Below are positions 43,540 to 51,936 of a stretch of DNA of 64,000 bases, piece by piece. Position 1 is the first letter of the stretch; every line of letters begins with the position of its first letter. The translations under genes and the position numbers were made by a program. Location: assembly GCA_944393005.1 (NCBI GenBank), contig CALXYO010000008.1, positions 56,561-120,560 on the forward strand, read 5' to 3'. The notes beneath the pieces were generated by a model, which saw only the letters and a list, made by a program, of their open reading frames with translations, made no database searches and was not told the DNA's origin. The DNA is from an uncultured Spirochaetales bacterium. GTDB taxonomy: Bacteria; Spirochaetota; Spirochaetia; Sphaerochaetales; Sphaerochaetaceae.

Positions 43540-43585
43540 CTTAAACGTTTAAGTTATTATTGTTTCACTTTTCCAGGGTTGTCAA
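43540..43585 (-). promoter_or_regulatory. Promoter and LacI-type operator of the glycosidase operon
   Basis: TTGACA (43585-43580, minus), 17-nt spacer, CAATAA (43562-43557), and the perfect 14-bp palindrome CTTAAACGTTTAAG (43540-43553) at the transcription start. Same layout as upstream of the regulator gene. Confidence 0.8.
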
Positions 43586-43655
43586 CAAAAAACTGGCGCG
43601 GCATTCTAATGGAAAAATTTCCCCTCAGATGACACAAGACAGATGAAGAAACTTA

Positions 43656-43685
43656 TTCTCAAGAAAACCTGTGTTGTGCTACAAT
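43656..43685 (+). promoter_or_regulatory. Promoter of EamA gene with very short leader
   Basis: TTCTCA (43656-43661), 18 nt, and an extended -10 TGCTACAAT (-10 hexamer 43680-43685), 11 nt before the ATG at 43697. Confidence 0.45.
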
Positions 43686-43696
43686 CCTCCGCTGTT

Positions 43697-44596
43697 ATGA
43701 AAGAAAGAAACGCAGCTCTGCTTTTACTGCTCACATCATTCATCTGGGGACTTTCCTTCGTCGCCCAGTCGGTTTCATCGGACCTTGTCGGCCCCTTCAC
43801 CTTTAACTCCATCAGGCTGCTGATCGGAGGCATAGTGCTTGTTCCGTTCGCCATTCCTTCAATCAGGAAAGGAATGCATGATCCGGGATACTGGAAAAAA
43901 ACACTCAAAGCCGGCATTGTATGCGGTCTGCTTCTTGCCGCAGCTTCCGTAACCCAGCAGATAGGAGTCGGCTACTCAGGTGCGGGAAAAGGCGGCTTCA
44001 TAACATCAGTCTATATAATAATCGTACCGTTCATCTCTCTCATTTTCGGTAAGAAAGTGGAGAAAAAGACCTGGATTGCGGGCCTTGTCGCGCTCATCGG
44101 AATGTATCTTCTGTGCATGGGAGGGGAAAGCACGATATCTGTCGGGGATATATACCTCATTCTGTGTGCCCTTCTCTTCTCGTTCCACATAATGGCAATC
44201 GATGCGCTTGGAAAGGATGTGGACGGAATCACAATGTCGATGCTGCAGTTCTTCGTCGGCGGCATAGTGACCTTCCCTGGCATGGTGGCAGAAGGTCCTG
44301 CCATCTCAACAGTGCTTTCAGCGTGGATGCCCATTCTCTACGCAGGCGCATTCTCATGCGGCATTGCCTACACCCTTCAGATTGTCGGTCAGAAATACGT
44401 GCAGCCGTCACATGCGGTTCTGCTGCTCTCGCTTGAAAGCGTATGGGCGGCCATTGGCGGTGTCGTACTGCTTTCTGAAAGAATGAGCGCAAGCGAGACT
44501 ATCGGCTGCATTCTCGTATTCGCAGCCGTACTTGCAACCGAACTTGAATTTCCTGTGAAAAAGAAAAAGAACGTAAAAATAACGGATAGCCATTGA
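43697..44596 (+). CDS. EamA/DMT-family transporter (first)
   Basis: 299 residues, ten predicted membrane helices in two repeated EamA halves (TSFIWGLSFVAQ near the start; LLLSLESVWAAIGGVVLLSE near the end). These inner-membrane proteins usually export metabolites or amino acids; the substrate is unknown. ATG 43697 was chosen over 43643 because the extra N-terminus is not family-like and a promoter lies between. The next gene is a second EamA protein in the same orientation. Confidence 0.88.
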   Translation: MKERNAALLLLLTSFIWGLSFVAQSVSSDLVGPFTFNSIRLLIGGIVLVPFAIPSIRKGMHDPGYWKKTLKAGIVCGLLLAAASVTQQIGVGYSGAGKGGFITSVYIIIVPFISLIFGKKVEKKTWIAGLVALIGMYLLCMGGESTISVGDIYLILCALLFSFHIMAIDALGKDVDGITMSMLQFFVGGIVTFPGMVAEGPAISTVLSAWMPILYAGAFSCGIAYTLQIVGQKYVQPSHAVLLLSLESVWAAIGGVVLLSERMSASETIGCILVFAAVLATELEFPVKKKKNVKITDSH

Positions 44597-44629
44597 CACT
44601 GTTTGTGTGCTGGAGGAGGAAAGCAACAC

Positions 44630-45544
44630 ATGGAAGGGAAATCATCATACGGGCATTACGCGGCATTATTCTCAATTCTGGTATGGGGAACCACTTTTGT
44701 GTCGACAAAGGTTCTTCTTGAGAGCTTTCTGCCCATCGAAATTCTTTTTTTCCGCTTTGTACTCGGGTTCATAGCCCTTATACTCCTCTGCCCTCACCGT
44801 CTGAAAGGAACAACTGCGAAACAGGAACTCACATTCGCTCTTGCGGGACTCAGCGGAGCCACACTCTACTATCTCTGCGAAAATATCGCCCTGACATACA
44901 CCATGGCTACTAATGTGAGTGTCATAGTGGCAGCAGCCCCGCTGTTCACAGCACTTCTCAACAAACTGACAAAAGACGGGAAAGAGAAAACATCAAAGCT
45001 GTTCTACCTGGGCTTTGTCATTGCAATGGCGGGAATCTGTCTCATAAGCTTCAACGGCAGCAGGCTGTCACTGAACCCCGCGGGGGATCTGCTTGCACTC
45101 TTTGCCGCATTCATGTGGGCAGTCTACTCAATTATCATCAAGAAGGTCGGGACATTCGGCTACAACACAATACTCACAACGAGAAGAATATTCGCATACG
45201 GTATCGCCTTCATGACCCCCTTCTACATCGCCATGGGAGGCCGTTTCGATTTTAACCGTTTTGCATCAGCGTCCAATCTTCTCAACATGCTGTTTCTCGG
45301 CATCTGTGCATCCGCACTCTGTTTCGTCACATGGAATTATGCAATGAAGACTCTCGGAGCGATCAGGACAAGCGTGTATGTCTATCTTGTCCCGGTCGTG
45401 ACAATAATCTTCTCCTTCATCTTCCTCCATGAGCCACTGTCACTCATGGTTATATGTGGCACGGCACTTACACTGGCAGGCCTTCTCCTGTCACAGGATA
45501 TAAAATTCCCGGCAGCAAGGAAAAAAGCAAGTCAGCTGACTTAA
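44630..45544 (+). CDS. EamA/DMT-family transporter (second)
   Basis: 304 residues from ATG 44630, with GGAGGAGG about ten nt upstream. Ten membrane helices and EamA landmarks (ILVWGTTFVSTKVLL; LVPVVTIIFSFIFLHEPLS). A divergent paralogue of the preceding gene, likely co-transcribed, and possibly the other half of a heteromer. The stop overlaps the convergent gene's stop by four nt. Confidence 0.9.
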   Translation: MEGKSSYGHYAALFSILVWGTTFVSTKVLLESFLPIEILFFRFVLGFIALILLCPHRLKGTTAKQELTFALAGLSGATLYYLCENIALTYTMATNVSVIVAAAPLFTALLNKLTKDGKEKTSKLFYLGFVIAMAGICLISFNGSRLSLNPAGDLLALFAAFMWAVYSIIIKKVGTFGYNTILTTRRIFAYGIAFMTPFYIAMGGRFDFNRFASASNLLNMLFLGICASALCFVTWNYAMKTLGAIRTSVYVYLVPVVTIIFSFIFLHEPLSLMVICGTALTLAGLLLSQDIKFPAARKKASQLT

Positions 45545-46587
45545 AGCCTTTTGGCCAGGTCGGGAAGCTTTTCGCTCCACATCTTCTTCTGGGCATATGC
45601 AAGTGCATCGGCCCTGCACCTGAAATTCCCGTATCCGTCATCACGGAATTCATCTGATGTGGCAGGAGGGCATTTCACTCCCTCAAAATCGTATTTATCC
45701 TTCTCCGAGCCGTAAAGTGAAAGCAGGAACTGACAGTAACCGTGCACTCCCCCGATATCCTCGACAAGATTCAGGCCGTCAGATGTGATCATCACCGGAC
45801 GGTGGGTCTCAAGACATTTCACCCTTGCATCCTTAGGAGGCTCATCACCCGTGAATTCAAGAAGGAATGTCCAGTTATCGCTGCTTCTGTATTTATAGAC
45901 AATCCTGTTTGCCCACTGTGAAGTAAAATCCTTCACGCTCATCTTCTCAATGATCTCAAAGCATCTGTCTTCAAAAAGAGCACCCAGCTGCTGTACGCTG
46001 AGAGCGCTGAAGCGCAGTGTCTCAGTCCTCTCCTTTCCTCCGCTGTACGGTTTGTAGTTTTCCAGCCTGCACACATATGAAAGAGTCTCACGGGTGCCGC
46101 TTGTCCTGTAGACTGCGACAAGCTGACTGTCATCCTCACTGAAAGAGGATGCCACTTTGCGGCAGGATGCCGCATCCTCTTCTTTTCCGTGGTATTTATA
46201 CGGTCCTGTGTACTTCTTTCTTCGCCAGGACTGGAGAGAAGAATCAGAGGAAGAGTCAGCCCATCTTCTTGAAGCATCACTCATATAAGGATTCCTGAAA
46301 AGTTTTCCCGATAGCTCAGCCCATTTCAATGATGAGCCTCCTGTCGTCTTCTCATAGTCCTTTTCAGTAAGCTCAAAGCAGTGCGTATGATTATTGAGAA
46401 GGCCGAAGGAAGCTGTGATGGCATAATGAAGAGCCCACAGCGGCATGTCATCAGGAATGACAATTTCTCTTGAAACCGTCTGGCCTATGACACCTCCAAG
46501 TCTCTTCAGGATAAGTTTCTCTCTTGTATTCACATTCATCAGCGAGACTTTCACCCTTGTCCAGCTGAATTCATTTCTTTCTTTCAT
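45541..46587 (-). CDS. Plasmid pRiA4b ORF-3-like protein
   Basis: 348 residues from ATG 46587 (GAGGAAATG site upstream). The domain REIVIPDDMPLWALHYAI ... HTHCFEL and the later GDEPPKDARVKCLETH and GGVHGYCQFL segments match the pRiA4b ORF-3/IS1096-passenger family (PF07929), whose function is unknown and which is found both in mobile elements and chromosomes. A Ser/Arg/Lys-rich insert sits between the two halves. No transposase is present beside it. Confidence 0.75.
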   Translation of the reverse strand: MKERNEFSWTRVKVSLMNVNTREKLILKRLGGVIGQTVSREIVIPDDMPLWALHYAITASFGLLNNHTHCFELTEKDYEKTTGGSSLKWAELSGKLFRNPYMSDASRRWADSSSDSSLQSWRRKKYTGPYKYHGKEEDAASCRKVASSFSEDDSQLVAVYRTSGTRETLSYVCRLENYKPYSGGKERTETLRFSALSVQQLGALFEDRCFEIIEKMSVKDFTSQWANRIVYKYRSSDNWTFLLEFTGDEPPKDARVKCLETHRPVMITSDGLNLVEDIGGVHGYCQFLLSLYGSEKDKYDFEGVKCPPATSDEFRDDGYGNFRCRADALAYAQKKMWSEKLPDLAKRL

Positions 46588-46741
46588 AACACATTTCCTC
46601 ACACTCTGCTGATTCTAGCAGGAAAAGCATTTCTTTCCCACTCTCCCCACAGCTTTTCCATTTCGGAATAATTTCACATCAACTTAATATTCTCTTCAAA
46701 CAGAAAGGTTACATTCGAAATGAATAAAGGGGTGGAAAAGG

Positions 46742-47329
46742 TTGAAAAAGAAAGACCATCTGATGCTTGCATCCTTCATTCTGACACTGGCCGGCTCAAG
46801 TGTGCTGGCTCTTCACAGTGCGGCTTTCACAGCCGGTTGCATAGAACCCGATCTGAATGTATTCACTTATCTCAGGGGAAGCCGGAAGGAAAAGAAGTTC
46901 CACGGCCACAACGCCGGAAACTGCAGAGCCCATCTGGAAAAACTGCTTAGAAAGATAGAGGAAAGAGGACTGACATCAGGCTATGACTGTTTCCTTCTGG
47001 GTGTTGCGGTGCATTACATCGCAGACAGTTTCACGGCCGTCCATAATACAGACATACTTGATGTGGATGTGAAAACACATCTTGAATATGAGAACAGACT
47101 GCATGAGGAGCTCACGAGAGCCCTCAGCAAACCGTTCATCTTTGAACATGATGTGCTGAACACATCCTTGAAAGATTATGTAAATGATAATCATCATGTG
47201 TACTCAGCATCTGCACCGTCAACAAAGAATGACTGCAGCTATATAGTGAAAACCTGCTGTGCCGTCACACTCGGAGCAATTATATTGTCACAAGGTGTTG
47301 TCTCCCCGCTCAGGTATGCTGCAGTGTGA
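46742..47329 (+). CDS. Zinc-dependent phospholipase C-like protein
   Basis: 195 residues from TTG 46742, with GGGGTGG upstream. Family features: AGCIEPDLN, KFHGHNAGN, LGVAVHYIADSFTAVHN and HLEYENRLHEEL, giving the His/Asp set that binds zinc in the PLC/S1-P1 nuclease-like fold. No clear signal peptide, although the first 30 residues are fairly hydrophobic. It probably hydrolyses a phosphodiester; the true substrate is unknown. A bidirectional terminator separates it from the convergent barrel protein gene. Confidence 0.72.
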   Translation: MKKKDHLMLASFILTLAGSSVLALHSAAFTAGCIEPDLNVFTYLRGSRKEKKFHGHNAGNCRAHLEKLLRKIEERGLTSGYDCFLLGVAVHYIADSFTAVHNTDILDVDVKTHLEYENRLHEELTRALSKPFIFEHDVLNTSLKDYVNDNHHVYSASAPSTKNDCSYIVKTCCAVTLGAIILSQGVVSPLRYAAV

Positions 47330-47351
47330 GCATTCATCATCATTCAGAGTC

Positions 47352-47383
47352 AAAAAAATGTCAGGCATGAAACCTGACATTTT
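47352..47383. terminator. Bidirectional terminator
   Basis: AAAATGTCAGG / CCTGACATTTT form an 11-bp stem with seven-nt loop; A-run on the left and T-run on the right serve both convergent genes. Confidence 0.9.
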
Positions 47384-47405
47384 CCATATTCTCACATCTT
47401 TTTTC

Positions 47406-48602
47406 TCAGAAATCGAGGAAGAATGTGAATGATGTTGTGATGTTGGCATCTCCGTCCGTGAACTTCTCCCCGGTGAAGAGATATGATATCTGGTAGCCGA
47501 GATCTATGAAGTCAAAGAAGCTCACTGTCATCTGGATACCTGTGCTTGCAAGGAAGTTGCTTCCGCCTTCATCACTGTTGAAGTAGTCGCCGCAGCCGTA
47601 ACCGACATCAAGGAACAGGTTCACACGCGGGAAGATATCACTCCAGGAAGGACCTGCGAATCTTATGTCGAAGTTGTTGACAGCCGTAAACTGTGTGTTG
47701 TATGTCCAGGTGTTATACCCCCTTACCTTGCGGCCGAGAGATACAGGGCCCTGAACATATACAGGAACCTCGCTTCCGTCCGTCCAGTTGATGTTCGCCC
47801 TGTCTATCAGGGTTATGCTGAACCAGTGCTGTCCGTTCTCAATGAAACTGAACGGCGTATAGGCTGCAACTGCATTGAAGGTGAGCGAATAATAATCGGC
47901 CTTGCCGTCAAGAGCACTGTTGAGAACACCGGGTCCCCACTCCGCCTCGAAGCTGGCGGAAAAACCGTTACTGTACATCTTCTGGTCATCCATCATGTCA
48001 AGCTTCAGCTCAAGATAGAACTCTGTACCCAGATGCTGTCTGTTGCCTCTGAGATCAGGGTAGACATCTCCCTGATAGTTTTCGCCGATATAAACATCAA
48101 GCGGAAGTATCTGTGTCTTGCCATCCAGTCCGTTCTCTCTCCAGCTGCCTTTTCTGAACGAGTCTCCACTGGCTTCAAAACGTCCGTTGTAGCCGGCCGA
48201 GAGTGTCAGAAGGTCCTTGTTTGCCACGGGAGAGTCAAGGAAGCCCTGGGAAAAACGGAACTCCCATTCAGTCTGTATCACATCATAGATGATAGGCCCT
48301 ACATCTTTTTTAAGGCTCTCTCCGGGATTCATTTCCTGCCAGACATCGCCGGTCCAGGGATCCTGCCAGACTTTCCTCTGGTTATAGCCGGCACCTGCGA
48401 GAAAGTCTATTTCAGTTGTATGACCTTCAATCAGGCTGAGTCCGGTGTACCCCGCTCCTGCCTTGAGATACGTGGGAAGGAATCCCCCGAGGATCTCGGC
48501 ATGCTGACCGAGGTCACCGAACACGAATTTGAAATCTGATGCATATGCACCGGAAAGTACGGCAAGAACTGCTATTATTACAAGAAAAAGTTTTTTCTTC
48601 AC
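47406..48602 (-). CDS. Predicted outer-membrane beta-barrel protein
   Basis: 398 residues starting at GTG 48602, with AAAGGAG eight nt upstream. Signal peptide cleaved after Ala21 (AYA). The mature part has alternating polar/aromatic strands throughout and ends in Phe (FFLDF), the usual outer-membrane insertion signal. No known family is recognised; it may be a lineage-specific spirochaete surface protein or porin. Monocistronic, between two terminators/genes. Confidence 0.65.
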   Translation of the reverse strand: MKKKLFLVIIAVLAVLSGAYASDFKFVFGDLGQHAEILGGFLPTYLKAGAGYTGLSLIEGHTTEIDFLAGAGYNQRKVWQDPWTGDVWQEMNPGESLKKDVGPIIYDVIQTEWEFRFSQGFLDSPVANKDLLTLSAGYNGRFEASGDSFRKGSWRENGLDGKTQILPLDVYIGENYQGDVYPDLRGNRQHLGTEFYLELKLDMMDDQKMYSNGFSASFEAEWGPGVLNSALDGKADYYSLTFNAVAAYTPFSFIENGQHWFSITLIDRANINWTDGSEVPVYVQGPVSLGRKVRGYNTWTYNTQFTAVNNFDIRFAGPSWSDIFPRVNLFLDVGYGCGDYFNSDEGGSNFLASTGIQMTVSFFDFIDLGYQISYLFTGEKFTDGDANITTSFTFFLDF

Positions 48603-48656
48603 TATATGATCTCCTTTGTATGATTCAGGATTCTACATCCTGTAGCATAAGTGTTT

Positions 48657-49958
48657 TCAATTCCGCACAGCAAGGTCATCAGGTTCTCCCCTGTCGACCT
48701 TTCTCATGGTGAAGAAGGGTATCGCCATGAAAAACGCGGTGAAGAGGAAAAGTGACGGATAGCCGAAAAGATCGATGCACGCTCCTGATATCGGAGGGGC
48801 AATGATGCTTGCAGCCTGGCTGAAGAAATAATAAAGACCGGTATAGATGCCTATCGTCGTGTAATCGGACATCTGCCAGAGCATCGGGAATGAGTTCGTA
48901 ACAACGGACACCCAGAAAATTCCGAAGCAGAAAAGCAGTGCCCAGAAAGTGACAAGACGTACAGTGCCGTTCCAGTCTGCGGTCACGAAGCTGTGCGCAA
49001 AGACAAGCAGTGTCACCACCACAAGTGCAAGAAGCGAGATTCTTATCGTCTTTTTGCGTCCGAAACGGTGAGCGACCTTGCCTGAAGGGATTGCGAAGAT
49101 CGCATAGGCGACACCAACCATGCCTGCGGCAAGAGATGCTGTTCCGGATGATGTGCCGAGCACCTCCATGCTGTACATCCCGACAAACGGGAGCACTCCC
49201 TGATACGCAATAAACCAGGAAAGAAGGGAAATGAGGATGAAAAGCGCTGACTTGTTTTTCTCACCGAGAACAACCTTGAGACTCTTGAGCACCGGCTCGC
49301 TTTCCTTCTTCGAGCTTTCCTTCGGCACCGTTGAATTCTTCTCCTTCACGAAGATGAACAGCAGGACAACTGCGATGATCACGAATACGGAAGCAACAGG
49401 GAATGCAAGAATGTCAGTGACGCTCTGTGCCGAACCGGGGATTCTCACAGGCACATCCATAAGTCTTGCAAGTCCTATGGTTCCAAGTATTGTCGCAATT
49501 CCGCCCATCGTGTTTATGACTCCATTGGCCTCGGACCTAAGGTCTCCCGGCACCATATCGGGCATGAGGGCCACCACAGGTCCCCTCACCGACTGCTTGC
49601 ACAGGTTGAAACAGAAAACAAGCGCGATCAGCAGCACAAGGGAAGAGAGAGCGGAAAACGGAATGAGCGCGAAAAGCAACGCTGAAAGCGGAAGCAGCGT
49701 CACGATGAACGGCATCCTCCTGCCGATGCGCGTTGATACCCTGTCACTCAGTGCGGAGGAAAGCGGAATGAGGAAAATCGCAAGGATGTTGTCAAACGTC
49801 ATGATCAGGCCTATGAGGCCGGCGCTGTCTATGAATTTTCCGAGGAAAATAGGTATATATGTGTCGTAGAGAGGATCCATCAGCCCCATTGTGAAAAAGC
49901 CGAGTCCTATCAGGAATGTCGTAAGGTAATAACCCTTAAGACTTTTCTTTTCTGCCAT
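48657..49958 (-). CDS. MFS transporter (sugar:cation symporter-like)
   Basis: 433 residues with twelve predicted helices. The loop DRVSTRIGRRMPFIV after helix two and VAHRFGRKKTIR in the second half are MFS signatures, similar to the GPH/MFS_2 sugar symporters. It could take up a glycoside; the substrate is not predictable. GGAGG precedes the ATG. Divergent from the KamA gene across a 17-bp palindrome. Confidence 0.85.
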   Translation of the reverse strand: MAEKKSLKGYYLTTFLIGLGFFTMGLMDPLYDTYIPIFLGKFIDSAGLIGLIMTFDNILAIFLIPLSSALSDRVSTRIGRRMPFIVTLLPLSALLFALIPFSALSSLVLLIALVFCFNLCKQSVRGPVVALMPDMVPGDLRSEANGVINTMGGIATILGTIGLARLMDVPVRIPGSAQSVTDILAFPVASVFVIIAVVLLFIFVKEKNSTVPKESSKKESEPVLKSLKVVLGEKNKSALFILISLLSWFIAYQGVLPFVGMYSMEVLGTSSGTASLAAGMVGVAYAIFAIPSGKVAHRFGRKKTIRISLLALVVVTLLVFAHSFVTADWNGTVRLVTFWALLFCFGIFWVSVVTNSFPMLWQMSDYTTIGIYTGLYYFFSQAASIIAPPISGACIDLFGYPSLFLFTAFFMAIPFFTMRKVDRGEPDDLAVRN

Positions 49959-49986
49959 AACAGCCTCCTTCTGGAAAGCTTAACAT

Positions 49987-50003
49987 ATTATCAGCATGAT
50001 AAT
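49987..50003. promoter_or_regulatory. Palindrome between MFS and KamA genes
   Basis: ATTATCAGCATGATAAT, perfect seven-bp arms around GCA, in the 84-nt divergent intergenic region. Suits an operator controlling one or both genes. Confidence 0.45.
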
Positions 50004-50042
50004 CTTGCTATAAAAAACATATTTTTGTAAAACTTTCCTGTT

Positions 50043-51071
50043 ATGATAGCAAACAGAAGCGAACTTGAAAGCAGACTGAAGCTTACTGAAAACGAGAGGA
50101 AATGGTTTGACAGCCCCTCCTCCCTTCCACTTCTCATCTCTGATCAGTTTGAAAAGCTGATCAATCCCGATGATCCCTCAGATCCCATAAGGCGACAGTT
50201 TGTGCCCGATGTGCGGGAGAATATAAAAATCAGGTCAGCCGATCCGCTTGCCGAAGTGAGCCACTCGGTCACAGGACGCCTAATACACAGGTATGAGCAC
50301 AGGGCTGCGCTTCTCACGACAGACAGATGTTTTGCCTACTGCCGGCACTGTTTCCGCCGTCGTTTCACAGGCCTTGACAGCGGTCCCATCAGCGATGATG
50401 AGATAATGAAAGCCGCCTCATACCTGAAAGAGCACAGGGAAGTATATGAAGTGCTCCTTACAGGAGGCGACATGTTCACGCTTTCAAACGACCGCCTTGA
50501 AAAACTCTTCGATGCTTTGAAAAGTGCGAGGGAAGACCTCGTGCTGCGCCTTTGCACGCGCGCTGTCGCCTCATGCCCCTCCCGTTTTGACGACTCTCTG
50601 ATGTCCATAATAGAAAAATACAACCACGGCGGTCCGTTCCTGCTTCTCACACAGTTCAACCACCCGGTGGAGCTGAATGAAGAGAGTATCGGGGCCGTGA
50701 GGAAATTCCTTTCCCTCTCAATCCCGGCTTTCAACCAGAGTGTTCTTCTCAAGGGTGTCAATGATGATGCAGACACTCTTGAGGAGCTGTGCAACAAACT
50801 GCTTTACAACCGGATAAAGCCTTATTACCTCTTCCAGTGCGATCTTGTCGAAGGAACTGAGCACCTGAGGGTAAGCGTTGAAAAAGGACTGGAACTTGAG
50901 AAGGAACTCAGGAAGAGGGTCTCCGGTCTCGCGATGCCGCAGTACACCATCGATCTTCCCGAAGGCGGCGGCAAGGTAATTCTCACCACAGACTATCTCG
51001 AAGGAAGGGATGGCGACATGCTTGTATTCTCCACTCCTGACGGGCAGAAGAGAAGATATCCTATAGACTGA
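50043..51071 (+). CDS. KamA-family radical SAM aminomutase
   Basis: 342 residues. The 4Fe-4S motif CFAYCRHC has Cys96, Cys100 and Cys103; the C-terminal LPEGGGKV carries the PLP-binding Lys of lysine 2,3-aminomutases. The length equals that of EpmB, which prepares beta-lysine for elongation factor P, and is shorter than catabolic KamA (about 415). No EF-P or EpmA gene is in view, so EpmB versus another beta-lysine enzyme is open. No ribosome site precedes the ATG. The 3' end overlaps the convergent kinase gene by 11 nt. Confidence 0.87.
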   Translation: MIANRSELESRLKLTENERKWFDSPSSLPLLISDQFEKLINPDDPSDPIRRQFVPDVRENIKIRSADPLAEVSHSVTGRLIHRYEHRAALLTTDRCFAYCRHCFRRRFTGLDSGPISDDEIMKAASYLKEHREVYEVLLTGGDMFTLSNDRLEKLFDALKSAREDLVLRLCTRAVASCPSRFDDSLMSIIEKYNHGGPFLLLTQFNHPVELNEESIGAVRKFLSLSIPAFNQSVLLKGVNDDADTLEELCNKLLYNRIKPYYLFQCDLVEGTEHLRVSVEKGLELEKELRKRVSGLAMPQYTIDLPEGGGKVILTTDYLEGRDGDMLVFSTPDGQKRRYPID

Positions 51072-51936
51072 GACGTTTCCTCAGCTCCTCATCATATTCA
51101 GGAACCGCTCCTCTTTTCGTGACTACATAGTCAGCAAGAACGGAAGCCTTTTCAAGTGCACTTCCCGTATCCATACCCTGAGAAAGGAAGTACAGGAAAG
51201 CGGCAGACAGGCTGTCTCCTGCACCCACAGTATCAATGACGCTGACATCAGAAGCCTGTGCATGATACACCTGGCCTCCTTTTTCATGGCAGAAGGATCC
51301 CCTGCTTCCGGCACTGACAAGGACCTTCCTCACACAAGTGTTGTCAAACAGCCACCGGATGAGACTGTCCTTTCCTGTGTCCAGAAGAGATGCAACTACA
51401 GGAAGCTCTTCATCATTCATCTTTATTATCGTGGCCTTCTCCAGACCTCTTTCTATACTCTTCTCATTATAGAAATTCCCCCTCAGATTCACATCGAAGA
51501 AGAATTCTGCAGCAGACACATCATCCAGCAGTTTCCCAAGCGTGAGCGCACTGGTCAGACACCGCTGGGCGAGAGTTCCGTATATTAATACGGAGAACTC
51601 ATCATTGAAGAGGTCGGCATACTGATCATCTGAAAGTCTTATGTCATCCCATGCACATGGCATGTTGAATTCATATGACGGAATGCCGTTCTCCAGCACG
51701 ACATCGGCACGTCCTGTGGGGAATGGAGATATCCTGACATACTGCTCTGATATACCGAAGTCCTCAAGACAGGCAAGACTTGCCCGTCCAAGCTCATCGG
51801 AGCCGACAGCACTGACAATAGAGGATTCCCCTCCCAGCTTTCTTATATGTGCCAGCACGTTAAGCGGAGCACCGCCTATCGTCTTCTCATTTCCGTTGAC
51901 ATCCCACAGTACTTCACCGAAAGCAAGGGCCTTCAT
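51061..51936 (-). CDS. PfkB-family carbohydrate kinase (fructokinase-like)
   Basis: 291 residues. GGAPLNVLAHIRKLG near the N-terminus and the anion-hole motif DTVGAGDS (235-242, catalytic Asp241) are intact. Sequence type and length fit fructokinases. It overlaps the alpha-galactosidase gene by ATGA, so both are translated together. That pairing fits use of raffinose-family sugars, where galactose is split off and fructose must be phosphorylated. Confidence 0.9.
   Translation of the reverse strand: MKALAFGEVLWDVNGNEKTIGGAPLNVLAHIRKLGGESSIVSAVGSDELGRASLACLEDFGISEQYVRISPFPTGRADVVLENGIPSYEFNMPCAWDDIRLSDDQYADLFNDEFSVLIYGTLAQRCLTSALTLGKLLDDVSAAEFFFDVNLRGNFYNEKSIERGLEKATIIKMNDEELPVVASLLDTGKDSLIRWLFDNTCVRKVLVSAGSRGSFCHEKGGQVYHAQASDVSVIDTVGAGDSLSAAFLYFLSQGMDTGSALEKASVLADYVVTKRGAVPEYDEELRKRLSL

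Noticed and set aside
45541..46587. Active insertion sequence suggested by the pRiA4b/IS1096-passenger family gene
   Set aside because: No transposase or terminal inverted repeats flank it; such genes also occur as ordinary chromosomal genes.
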